From Terebella lapidaria (Eukaryota; Annelida; Polychaeta; Terebellida; Terebellidae), in assembly GCA_949152475.1 (NCBI GenBank), contig OX424564.1:31556165-31620164 (forward strand): DNA of 64,000 nucleotides, in the 5' to 3' direction. Position numbers and translations under genes: made by a program. Numbering within the stretch: position 1 is the stretch's first letter; each line of letters begins with the position of its first letter. This document shows, in pieces, positions 1-9,948 of the stretch. The notes under the pieces are model-generated. The model was not told the DNA's origin. It searched no databases and saw only the letters and a program-made list of their open reading frames with translations.

Positions 1-2043
1 TCCCCTCCATAATGTACAAATTGCTCCCTGTTATGAAGATAGTCTCGAAACCAGTTTAAACATTTGCCCCTTATCCCATAAAACTCTAATTTGTTCAATA
101 ATATGTTGTGATCAATGGTGTCAAATGCTTTTGAAAGGTCTAGAAATATAGATAAAGTGGGTATTTTATTGTCCAGGTATTTTACGGAATCAATTACAAA
201 TTTTGTTATGGCATCTATTGTGCTATGTTTCTGACGGAAGCCGTACTGATTTTCGAAGAGAATGCCATTGCTCTCCAGAAATAGGGCTAGACGTTTGTGT
301 ATAATTTTTTCAAGTTCTTTAGACATAGAGGACAACAATGAGATTGGTCGATAGTTTGTAAACTCTGATTTTTCTTTGGCTTTATATATATGACTTTTGC
401 TACTTTCATTGCCTTTGGAACCTTGCCCGAGTCGAGAGATTTGTTGACAATTATGCTCAAAGGATTACAGATTGTAGAGCCGATATATTTCAAAAGCTTG
501 CAACTAATATTGTCAGGTCCTGAGCTAGTTTTTGGTTTGAGCTTTTTTATTGTTTCTAATACTTCAATTGGGTCAGTCGGGGCTAAGAACATTGATTTGG
601 GGTTGGGTTGTTTCTTGTGATGCAAATAAAATCGGACATCGTTTTCAGGTGTTGCTAAAAGCCTTCGGCAATTAGTTTGGGGTCGGTTGTCTCAGAATTT
701 CCTAATCTAAATTTCTGTGTTATGTCACTTTTGTTGTTGAGTTTCCCAATAGTTTCATTTAGAATTTGCCATGTCTTTCTAATATCTGTTTTGTGCTCAT
801 TAAGTAGGTTTGCGTAATATTCTCTCCTTGTCCGTCTTTTAGCAGAGTTATAAGAATTCCTGTATGTTATATATTCCTTGTATTTTGTGTCTGTTTTAGT
901 TTTGTTGATACATTGTGCATAGAGCTTATTGCATTTCTTTGACATTTTCAAGAGATTTTTATTCATCCATGGTGTTCTGGCAATATTTTTGTAGGGAATA
1001 ATAATGCGTTTAACTGGGGCAACTACATCTAATATAGACGATAGCTTCGTACTTACATAGTCGCATGCGGTGTCAACTGACATAGGTTCATGTATTTGCC
1101 AGTCGACTGCTTTAATATTTGTGTTAATGTCTTGTAATTTGTTGTCATCAATTTTACGACTATATATAACTGTGGATTTTTTTCTCATTTTTGTGAGTAC
1201 TTCGTTTGTTATAGAACACAGTATAGGTAGATGATCTGAAATATCACTAAGCAGTATTGAAGATTTCAGACTGGGATGTTTGTCGATTCTGACATAAATG
1301 TTATCGATGAGTGTGGCACTACTATATGTGATTCTTGTCGGCTTTGTAACTGTTGGAAGTAATTGGTGAGAAAACATAGTGTCTAATAGCTCTGATGTCG
1401 GTTTGTGTGTCTGACATTTCAATAAGTTAAAATTTTGGTCAGTACCAATGAAAATATTTTTGGAAGGTTTAATTTTTGAAAGCGTATCTTGATAGCGTTC
1501 GACCGATAGTGAGGCGTTACTATTTGGGACCCTGTATATTTCACCGATAACAGTTTGTTTGTTACCATATTCTGCTTCTATAGAGATCGACTCATACTCA
1601 CCTTCTATAAACAAGTCTAAATCAGTTCTACGCTTGTAATTGATACCCTCCCGAATGTACATACCTACCCCACCCCTTGTCATAGTTGATCGATTGTTGC
1701 ATATGAATGAGTACCCAGGAATATTAAACAGACTTGCATTACCTTCATGTAGGAAGGTTTCACATAACAAAATGGCGTCAAGCTTTATGTCACTGTTCTC
1801 CAACCTGCTTATGATTTCCTGTAGTTTGACAAACTTAGAGGACAGTGACTGTATATTTAGGTGCATAATTGTCATGTCAGGGGTTAAATGATTGTCCTCT
1901 ATCACTCCACGGATGTCGTCAATGTTAATGTAGGTACAGTTTGTATTTACTTTCAGATCGTCAGTATCTTTCATATACTCATCCAGACAGTTAATATCAT
2001 CACATTGTATGCTACCATTTGTCGCTGTATTGTTATCTATCAT
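1..2043 (-). pseudogene. LINE-A ORF2: endonuclease plus start of reverse transcriptase (broken, runs off left edge)
   Basis: ORF2 of a non-LTR retrotransposon, which nicks target DNA and reverse-transcribes the element. From the ATG at 2043, about 460 codons carry an apurinic-type endonuclease: an early LNIQSL segment, LCETFL, a GGVGMYI stretch and a late SDHLPILC segment with the catalytic SDH. A stop near 655 ends that frame, and the RT begins in another frame (SSGPDNIS, about 520-500). A second frameshift near 390 lies in a TA run. After it the frame reads NYRPISLLS, then YGFRQKHS and [13 protein letters not shown], with RT continuing past base 1. I place it in the Jockey/CR1-like group without choosing a clade. 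At least two frameshifts make this copy dead. Strand and order fit ORF1 at 3655-8681 belonging to the same element. Confidence 0.85.
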
Positions 2044-3654
2044 GGTGGATGATAGAAAAACATGTCTGTCTTTTCCATGAGCTCCAGAGCTGAATCACAC
2101 GGCGAGAAGCGACCATAAACCCACGACCCCCACATTACCCAGACCGGCCGAGAGGCGCCCGGCAGAGACGCGGCCACAGGTCTGACTCCACACTGCACCT
2201 GCAACAGGAAAAGAAATATCACACACACGTTTAAAGTTATTGAAGTCATGGCTGTACTGGAAGTGAGCATGGGTGCGAGCAGATTCAAGTCTCCAAAATC
2301 ACCCCCCCTTCCCTTCTCTATATATAGTTCCATTTTATTCTGTACAAGCATAATCACGTGAGTATAACAAGATAACACATATTGGACAACTGGTCAACAA
2401 AGCACTGTGATTATCACATCCCACATCAGATCGAACATTTCATTAGTGGCATGCTCTGCGAATTAAAATAATTTATGTCTGCACCAACATAATACAAACA
2501 AATTACACGAGTTGGTCATACTGTTTGGGAAACATGAACTACTCGGTATCGATACCATCATAGTACAGACAATGCACATAATATTTGATAGGTCAAAGAA
2601 CTACTGACGAGTAGACCACACAAACATCGATAGGCCTGCAAATTTTATGAGCTAAGACAGTGTGTATTAATCGAAGGCAGGTCGAAGGCCCTGAGTAAGA
2701 ATTTAAGTTACACGCAACAGGACGGTATTAAGGTGAGAAGTTATTTTTGTACAAGGATTATGTTCCAAGACTCCGTCAAGTGGCTTAATACCAGACGGTC
2801 ACTAGGTTGATGTTTCACGCAAATGCAATAGAGCATAAACAAACATGCTACTTTTTACACAATATTCACAGTTCTTGAATATCGAGAAATACACGGAACA
2901 AATATGAGAAAATGTGTGGAACATGAAGTTATATAAATTGCTGATATATCAGACACACATTTCCGTGTTGAGTGTGTTTTTTTCAAAATTTATGAATTTG
3001 AGTTTAATATGAATTTGAGTTTGAGTATGTAGATAGATAAATAAGATTTAAAAAGGCTCGTACACATTGTCACTTGACGTGAATTCTTTGGGTCATATAT
3101 TACATCTACATACAGCGTATTGGACTTCGACAATCACTATGTATTCGAATTTACTGAGTTTCATATGTCATGAGCGTATAAAGCAAGTTTTGGCGTCAGA
3201 AAGTATTGTGAATGACACACAGGGTCATATCTGGGACACATCATAGACTTGAATTATTAAATCAGTTCCAAGTCAGAAGAATTTCCAGTGAGGACCAAGA
3301 CAGTATAGTGCAGATGTACACCAATTGTAGCTCAAATCAGTCAAGTGGGTGGAAACACAAGCTACAGTGAATGCAGCATATTCACCTTCAATTGATTTTT
3401 CACCGATTTGAATTCAATACATTCCATTTGAGAGCCATATATGTATGTAGAACACTATGCTGATACTAGAATATTTGATATCGAACAAAAGCACACGAGC
3501 AAAATACGATCAAAAAGCACACATTGTACAGTGTTTTGTGTCAGGATACAATTTATGTACATGTGGTCAGCACCCGAATGCACCAGTCAAATCAAAAACA
3601 TGGGGCTTCAAACCAGTTCGCTTACTACAGTCTGTATCATTTCACAATAGTAGC
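2044..3654. other. Gap between LINE-A ORF1 and ORF2, no recognised gene
   Basis: About 1.6 kb with no convincing coding signal. It is mostly AT-rich, apart from a GC-rich block at about 2095-2215. On the minus strand that block is preceded by a pyrimidine tract ending in CAG (about 2210), so it could be a host exon or a LINE 5' segment; I cannot decide. This is longer than the usual spacer between LINE ORFs, so extra inserted sequence is possible. Confidence 0.4.
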
Positions 3655-4251
3655 TCAATTTGACTTCAAGCTGTTCCTTGTCTTGTCTAGTAGCTGACCC
3701 ATCCTGTTTTCACCGGTCCACTTGGTCGGATCAGAGCTGTTGTCGTCGCTGAGCGGGAGACCTACACCCCAGGTCCTATCTCGAGAGCACTCGACGAAGG
3801 AGCGTGACCCAGTGTCCAGCAGCTTGGACTTGAGATCCTGGTTCTGCTCGAACTTCGCGGTTACACATTTCTGCAGGATTTGCGGAGCGCACGATTTCCA
3901 GTCAGACGGCATGGGCACACGGTCCCCTATGGATTTGATCGTCAGGGGGTCGGACTCAGACATGATCTCCATGACTGCAATGTCATCACCGGCGAGCTCT
4001 GCCTTGCGGCGTTGGAAATATTGCTCGGTACTGACGTAGGCGGTGTCATCGAGCTTGAGGAGGTCTCGTCGTGTGTAGAAATTACTGAAGGGTGATAATC
4101 TTCCGCTGAAGAGGACATGGTTGGCTGTTACACGAGTACCAAGGGATGATATGTCAAATGGGATCTGGTCCAGCGTATCAATTGTGTATGGCTTGCTCTC
4201 TATGACGAGGGTGTCCTGTATGAGAGAGGCCAATTTCTTTTGTTGTCTGGC
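3655..4251 (-). CDS. LINE-A ORF1, C-terminal part: NADAR domain (separated from its N-terminus by an insertion)
   Basis: About 198 codons, of which roughly 150 (about 4120-3670) match the NADAR/YbiA-like fold. Visible signatures are SPFSNFY, STEQYFQ..KA, an isolated Trp, AKFEQNQDLKSKLL, FVECSRDRTWGVG and GENRMGQLL. Known NADAR proteins are N-glycosidases that act on riboflavin intermediates or remove ADP-ribose from guanine. The conserved Glu of STEQYF and the WG.G motif are present. The frame begins without an ATG, directly at the TAA target duplication of the 4255-8051 insertion. Across that insertion it is in phase with the ORF1 RRM region at 8055-8681, so this is the tail of a LINE ORF1 and not a free gene. 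Stop TGA is at 3657-3655. Confidence 0.85.
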   Translation of the reverse strand, partial: ARQQKKLASLIQDTLVIESKPYTIDTLDQIPFDISSLGTRVTANHVLFSGRLSPFSNFYTRRDLLKLDDTAYVSTEQYFQRRKAELAGDDIAVMEIMSESDPLTIKSIGDRVPMPSDWKSCAPQILQKCVTAKFEQNQDLKSKLLDTGSRSFVECSRDRTWGVGLPLSDDNSSDPTKWTGENRMGQLLDKTRNSLKSN

Positions 4252-4949
4252 TAATGCCTAAGTCACATTTGCACCGATGCCTCCTCAGATGTGGTTACGA
4301 TGCGTGAAAAGGCTGAAATTTGGCCATTTCGGCTGGTCACCCACCGAGCGCCGGAGGGTCGTCCGTGACTGTCGGGCAGCAATCGGACATCGTAGACACG
4401 TCGGTGGAGGCATCGGAAGAAAATAACGCAGAGTTATTTTCTTGCGGCGACCGGTGGAAAAAATGACATCGCCTGTTAATCGTTGTCAGATCTGCCGGCG
4501 ACCGATCACAGCTCCTCCATGTGCCCATCGGGCGCCGAGGGGATCGGCCAAATTTATCGGCCGATTGATATGAGTAGTTCACCAGGCGATCACCGCAGGG
4601 TGTCCTGTCATGCGCCGATGGATGTGTGGTGGGTGTTGTTCAGATTATCGATCGATTTTGACATACGAGACGGTCAACGCAGGGTATCATGCCAGGCACC
4701 GATGGATGTGCGGGAGGTGCTTTTCCGATATTCGGCCGATTTGTACATACGAGACGGTCACCTAGCAGTTATATGTAGGGTACCGTGGGGTTTCCGGTAG
4801 GGCGTGATTGGTTGGCCGGTCGATACCCATTATCTTATGGATAATATTTATTAATTATTTTTTTGTCTATTAATTAATCTTCAATAATTATTTTTTTGTC
4901 TATTAATTTTTGTCTAAGCGATTTGATAATAATTTGTATTAACTGTTAT

Positions 4950-5690
4950 ATTGTCTAAAATTAAACAGGGTCTCCGAAAGTACTGTGAAACCATCTATTC
5001 TAGAAGTGGTATAAACCAAATGTGGATATTGAAAAATTCCAAATCTTTATTGGAATATCTACATGCTCACACACTTTCAAAAGTAACGTCTGTCAAAGCA
5101 TTTGATTCTCCACTTTGTACACAACTATACCTCATTCTGAACTGAAGTCTCAGCTAAAAAAAACTCATCAATAATTCATTTATCTCTAAAAAGGGACAAC
5201 GTCGGTACCAATATATTGTAGTTAAATATAATACTGCTTGAGGCGACTCTGATGCCCCATACAAATATACTGAAATAGATGTGGTAAATATGGTTAACTT
5301 TATGATTGATAATATTTTTGGAATTTGGTGGTCGAATATTTCAACAAACTATTGGTATTCCCATGGGTACAAACTGTGCACCATTATTGGCAGACCTGTT
5401 TTTATACTCATATGCATCAGATTCCATCCAACATTTACAATGAGGAGGTTCTAAGAAACAAACATGTAATTTTAATTACACTTTTCGATATATAGACGAT
5501 GTATTGTCGCTAAATTGGTGACTATTTGGATGTCATATATCCCAATGAACTTGAAATTAAGAATACTTCAGACTCTGCTATTTTTTTCCAACTATCTGAT
5601 GATTCTAACCTATCAATCAGATTGTATGACAAGCGTGATGATTTCTATTCTTCCATAGTCAATTACCCTGGTGGTAATTCAAGCATTTCC
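4950..5690 (+). pseudogene. Penelope-like element reverse transcriptase remnant
   Basis: Broken RT on the plus strand with several frameshifts. Pieces in order are a YSRSGINQMWILKNS-type segment (about 4995-5035), a KAFDS/LYTT-like palm start (about 5095), KYTEIDVVNMV (about 5265), GIPMGTNCAPLLADLFLYSY (about 5350-5410), FRYIDDVLSLN with the YIDD catalytic box (about 5490-5515), and RLYDKRDDFYSSIVN (about 5620-5660). The GIPMGTNCAP plus YIDD combination is typical of Penelope-like elements rather than LINEs. No GIY-YIG endonuclease is visible. It ends where the 3' tail of LINE-B begins, which suggests LINE-B landed in or beside it. Confidence 0.8.
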
Positions 5691-5712
5691 ATTCTATGAG
5701 AAAGTTCGAATA

Positions 5713-7690
5713 CGAACGAACGAACGAAAATGTTTATTAAAGTCACCAGTACATTTGCACCCAGCCCTCAATTTGGGCTTATTAGTGACTATAAACATGG
5801 TAACACAAATAAATTCACTTAAGTATAATTAGTTGTATAAATACCGTTTTCGTGCCTCCCATATGGACATTACATACACAGAAAATTGTTTGGAAAAATT
5901 TTGCATTAAATATATAAACTTGTCTTCATCACAAAAATTTGTAAACTCTTGGTATTTAGTTTGAACATTTCTATAAAATTCATTTCTATATTCATCATAA
6001 AAAGGACACTGACACACAAAATGTATTTCATCTTCCACAGCAAGATAACAGAGATCACATAAACGGGAGGCTACAGGGAGATACTGGTACCTACCTGTTT
6101 CTAACTTTAATGGTAATATTCCAAACCGTAATTGTGCTAAAATGGATCTACAGTTTTTACTTAAATTATATTTGATATAATTCTCCGTACAAAAATTCTC
6201 TTTAAACTGCACATAAGTCCGTAGTTTTGGTTTCATATACATACAATGTAACCAATCTAAATACATGATATTCTCAAACTTATGCTTAGCTAATTGAAGA
6301 TTAACAGACCTCAAGTTAAACAAATGATCATTAAATTCTAACATTGAAAAAATATCTGCAATATCTTGGGTCCATGTAGGGGTCCTTGAGAACAAATCCC
6401 ACAGGAGAATTTGTTTTGTTAGTCGATTATCATTCAAACTCATTAAACGGTTCCAGTATCTGAGTAAACTGTACATATGTCTATATTTAGGTGCAACCCA
6501 ACCCATGTCCCCCTGCAGAGCCGCTGTCGGCGCATATCTATGTACACCCAAGTAAAAACGTTGTGCCCTATTTTGAACGGTTTCACATTTATCATAATAT
6601 ACACCTCCCCATACCTCAGATCCATAGTCCATAACAGGAATAACTCCTGCGTCATACATTCTACTAAAAGTATTATACCCTACATCCTTGTTACATTTAA
6701 TTTTGTGAATAATGTTACCTAAAGCCCTACCTGCAGCATCAGCTAAAATGTTCACACCAGTTTTAAAATCCATATATTCATCAAGCACAAAACCAAGGTA
6801 TTTATATTTGGATACAACATCAATATTATCAGTCCCAAGACAAAAGGTATGTGAAGTACGATCTACATTCCGTTTTCTGAAGTGAATTATCTTAGATTTA
6901 CCAACATTAATATCCATCCTCCATTTTTTTTACACAAATAGTCCATTTTTGACAATATACGTTGCAAATCTTTTACATTTTCACTCAAAAGAACAACATC
7001 ATCAGCATATAACAAAATACTAACCAAGTCTTCAGATACACTCATACCAACATTCATTGCAAGTATTTCTTTAGCGATATTATTAATAAATAGATTGAAC
7101 AACATAGGTGATAGGTTGTCACCTTGACGAACACCAAGATCATTCTCGAACCAACCAGTATATATATTTTCAGCCAAACGAACACATGAAATAGTATTTT
7201 TGTACATAGAACTTACAGCATGGTATATTTTACCTCTAATATTATAATTTATCAGGACAGCAAGAAGCATTTGTCTATTAACACGGTCAAATGCCTTTCG
7301 AAAATCAATAAAGGCCACGAATGTGCTATGCTTATGTTTTAACCTGTTTCGAACAATTGTAGTTAATACAAATAAATGATCAGTACAAGAACGTTGTTTG
7401 CGAAAGCCATTCTGTTCATCTAGTATTATATTTTTAACATCACAAAATTTGACCAGTCGATTATTGATAACACCACTATATAACTTTGACACAGTGGATA
7501 ATAAGCTAATGCCCTTGTAGTTCAGCGGAACACTGGGGTATAATAATATAATAATAATCAGATTTATTTTATCATCATTTGGATTTTTGGGAATAGGGGA
7601 AATAAGTGCATTCAGCCATGGGAATAATACTGTAATTTTGCGTGGACACTCTACGCGCCATCTAATGTGTATCTGGCGGGCAACCACCGA
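5713..7690 (-). mobile_element. LINE-B, 5'-truncated non-LTR retrotransposon
   Basis: The element reads on the minus strand, with its 3' end at about 5713-5730 as a short TTCG microsatellite tail (seen as GAACGAACGAAC on the plus strand). It has a ~100-bp 3' UTR and the RT ORF upstream. The 5' edge is lost somewhere in 7610-7690, where sequence changes to the GC-rich arm of the surrounding DNA element. There is no endonuclease or ORF1, as expected for 5' truncation during target-primed integration. Confidence 0.75.
5829..7640 (-). pseudogene. LINE-B ORF2: reverse transcriptase and C-terminal zinc-binding region, one frameshift
   Basis: The first piece (about 7640-6887) is RT. Landmarks are ALISPIPK, NYKGISLLSTVSKLY, NGFRKQRSCTDH, FIDFRKAFDRV, the VRQGDNLSPMLFNLF box and LLYADDVVLLSE with the YADD catalytic site. 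A frameshift in an A8 run (about 6924-6931) moves the frame, and the second piece (6917-5829) continues with INVGKSKI, KYLGF, DYGSEVWG and a C-terminal C..C......H....C segment ending EDEIHFVCQCPFY. The element had full RT and tail domains before truncation. The stop near 5829 is followed by a short 3' UTR. Confidence 0.85.
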
Positions 7691-8054
7691 CTGCCTTTAT
7701 AAATCGGAGACAGACTGTCCGGCACCCGTCCGGCAATCGGCCGATGTTTCGCCCGCCAGGGAAGAACCGTCCGGACGTCAGACGGTCACCGGCCGATGCC
7801 TGCTAGGTGATTGGTTGGTCTCCCGTAGGCATCAAGGTACACATTCTCCCCACATTCCTACTTATGCCGGCCGGTCAGTGTACGATGTCCGGATAGGTGT
7901 CCACCGGTGATCTGCCAATGCCCGGTGCTTTCATGACCACTTGAGAGATATGTGAAAGATACCTGAAAAAAGTTACCGGCGGCCGGAACATCGGTGAGAA
8001 CCACCGATGTATTCGCATCGGCCGGCGACCGGTGCAAATGTGACCTAGGCATAA

Positions 8055-8681
8055 CTTGAACACTGGCCTCAGTGTGTTCCTTCTTTGGACTATTTCTTTA
8101 GGATATTGTTCATTGATATAGACGGGATTAGGGCGTGACGCTAGGCTTTTGGCAGCATACAGAACCATTTTCTTGGAACTATGTCGGGAGAAGCGTGCTA
8201 TGATGTCACGGGAAGTGTTCTATTTTGCCTTACCCAATCTGTGGCAGCTGACGATGGAGATGTCAGTGACGTCCAAGCCCATGTCTGTGGAGAAAAGCTC
8301 AGTGAGTGTCCGTCGAATGTCATCCTCTGACTCATCCTCCTGTTCGGCTAGTCCCGAGAAAATCAGATTTTCGCGCATGGTATAACATTCCAGTTTTATC
8401 AGGCGATCTCTGGTGTCCTTAGTTTTGTTTTTCCACAATTCCATGAGAGTTCGCTGTGTTTTCAAATTTTGTTTCAGGTTTTCATTTTCATCAGATACAC
8501 GCTTCATGTTGGTAGATAGTTCTTTAATTGTTGAGGTCAGAGCATTTTTTATTTCCGTTTTGGCTTTGTTTACCATGGACTTCAATTCTTCTTTCAGAGA
8601 AGAAATGATTTCTTCCTTCAGTGAGTTGACCCATGAGGGGGGCTGGTCGGGTAATTTGTCTCGAGTTGTTGGGCCAGACAT
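8055..8681 (-). CDS. LINE-A ORF1, N-terminal part: coiled coil plus RRM-like domain (one in-frame stop)
   Basis: The first ATG of this frame is at 8681; an upstream GTG is less likely. About 209 codons precede the insertion point. Residues about 15-110 are a charged heptad-rich coiled coil (SSLKEELKSM, ENENLKQNL). Next come the ORF1p RRM signatures ECYTMRENLIFSGL, a DDIRR.L.ELF helix, ISIVSCHRLGK and the C-terminal YPKEIVQRRNTLRP. These match LINE ORF1 nucleic-acid chaperones that trimerise and bind element RNA. A TAG at 8222-8220 interrupts the frame once, but the same frame continues. At 8052 the DNA-element insertion begins, and the frame resumes at 4251 with the NADAR part, giving about 408 codons in all. 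Confidence 0.85.
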
Positions 8682-9007
8682 TGTTTGTGTGGCGTTCACA
8701 GTTCAGGTATGTATGTATGTGATTATAATAGTATATTTCGCCTGGTGCTCAGCCAGGCATGAAACAATGGCTTCTTGTTTCAATGATTGACTTTCAACAT
8801 GTAAAGTTATTTTGTATGTTGACAATGTCACAGAATAGTTGCCAGTTCATGGTATCCAAATATCCAAAAAGTCATCTATATATCCTTAGGTGTCCATTAG
8901 TGGTAAGAAGTAAGTCCTGCTTGCATTGTGTATTGGGGTAGGAGGCAAGGATTCAGGAGACTAGAAATAGCACGTTCACTGCAAGACCGCCATTTAACAG
9001 TCATATC
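8682..9007. other. LINE-A 5' flank, no gene seen
   Basis: Probably LINE-A 5' untranslated sequence near 8682-8760, grading into unannotated DNA that ends where the ~95-bp satellite starts. No promoter or ORF could be supported. Confidence 0.3.
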
Positions 9008-9150
9008 CATGCGGATGAGTAAAATGATATGGAACCAATTAGTTTACAAGATAATGCTAGTAATATACTGAGGGTAATGCGGACGAGTAACATCGAGGTG
9101 GGCCGACAGGGAAAATGATATGGAATGAACCAATAAGTTTACAAGATAAT
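9008..9150. repeat. Left part of the ~95-bp satellite, cut by the Gypsy insertion
   Basis: About one and a half units of the satellite that continues at 22540-24385 (ACAAGATAAT, ACTGAGGGTAATGCGGA, GAGGTGGGCCGACA). It stops exactly at the 5' LTR, and the next bases of the unit are found directly after the 3' LTR. Confidence 0.9.
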
Positions 9151-9884
9151 TGTAGTAATTTTAGCGACTGTTACTCCCGTCCCTCCCGCGCACTACACAT
9201 TTCCACAACAAACATTCATTCTACATGACTTACATACAGGACAAGTACACACTATACGATCACAAGCATAAACTCCATGTAGTCATGGTTACATACACAG
9301 GTCAAACCACGCACCTGCGGCCCCGCTAGCTCAGTACACTCGGCCCCGTTTACTCGACCTTGACCTTCACATGCACTGACTTCTAAACATAGAACTTGAC
9401 ACACATACTCCATACATCACGTGCACACATACAGGCATTCCAAGTATTGACACGAGCCGGGGAAACCCACTTTCCCGGTGACATCAGCGCATTGCACCAC
9501 ACATTCAACCTATCACAACACCGCTTACACTTGGCGGGAAATTACACAGCCACATGGTCCCTCGGCCCCAGTATACTGCGCAGAAGTGAAGTGTAAATCC
9601 CAGTGGCAGGACGTATATACAAAAGTTCCTGTGAGACTGTCGATATTAATATATATAATCTATCGGATATATGTGCAAGTTGTATAAAGGACTATACTAG
9701 GAATTTATAGAAACATAGACTGGGATATCACCCGACGTAGGTGAGAGTGCGACCCTGATTGTGCGTGATTGATCATCAGTCTTATCACCACAATAAACAG
9801 TTAAATTGAAACTGCCGGCTTATTGTATCACACGACGACCCAGTTAAACCGGCTTGATATCGGCCGTGAACGATATTCGTCACA
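9151..9884 (+). repeat. 5' LTR
   Basis: 734 bp, TG...CA, matching 21806-22539 with no difference seen by eye. The 3' LTR begins TGTTATGTAG while this copy begins TGTAG, so 5 bp are missing here, possibly by slippage between two TG dinucleotides. It contains a TATA box, a poly(A) signal and several CGRCCCHG motifs (9318, 9341, 9750, 9836). Confidence 0.95.
9683..9688 (+). promoter_or_regulatory. TATA box of the 5' LTR promoter
   Basis: TATAAA in the context TTGTATAAAGG, placed to start transcription about 30 bp downstream, just before the AATAAA of the LTR. It is the only clear TATA box in the LTR. Confidence 0.65.
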
Positions 9885-9885
9885 T

Positions 9886-9903
9886 TGGCGCCGTTCGACC
9901 AGG
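9886..9903 (+). other. Primer binding site
   Basis: Begins TGGCGCC one base after the LTR, as expected for pairing to a tRNA 3' CCA end. The following GTTCGACC does not let me name the tRNA with confidence. Confidence 0.65.
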
Positions 9904-9948
9904 ATCTGAGCTAGTCTCGGATTATCGACCCAGACCTGACCGGCATTG

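Larger units (their letters stand above)
4255..8051. mobile_element. 3.8-kb inverted-end insertion splitting LINE-A ORF1 (TSD TAA)
   Basis: The ends are inverted copies: TGCCTAAGTCACATTTGCAC at 4255 and its near-complement, ending CCTAGGCA, at 8051. TAA flanks both sides (4252-4254 and 8052-8054) and is present once in the inferred target, so this is one transposition product. A 3-bp TWA-type duplication fits PIF/Harbinger-like DNA transposons, but no transposase is visible, so the class is inference. The subterminal regions (4255-4810 and about 7690-8051) are GC-rich, full of CGGCCGAT-like words, and share CACCTAGCAG and TGATTGGTTGG. The left one also holds an ~80-bp direct duplication (about 4595-4765) sharing CATACGAGACGGTCA. 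The middle was later filled by a Penelope-like fragment and LINE-B. Confidence 0.75.

Noticed and set aside
2040..2378. 112-residue minus-strand ORF with a hydrophobic start
   Set aside because: No homology pattern recognised and it crosses a GC-rich to AT-rich change; a host exon here remains possible but unsupported.
3441..3663. Short plus-strand ORFs
   Set aside because: Overlapping frames of chance length next to the NADAR stop, without coding features.
3655..4251. NADAR as bacterial contamination or a free host gene
   Set aside because: Its frame continues the LINE ORF1 across a transposon with target duplication, and it has no start of its own.
9396..9687. Small ORFs in the LTRs (also 22051-22342)
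   Set aside because: They are duplicated only because the LTR is duplicated, and they show no domain.
9946..9948. TTG as gag start
   Set aside because: An ATG follows immediately at 9949, so no alternative start is needed.
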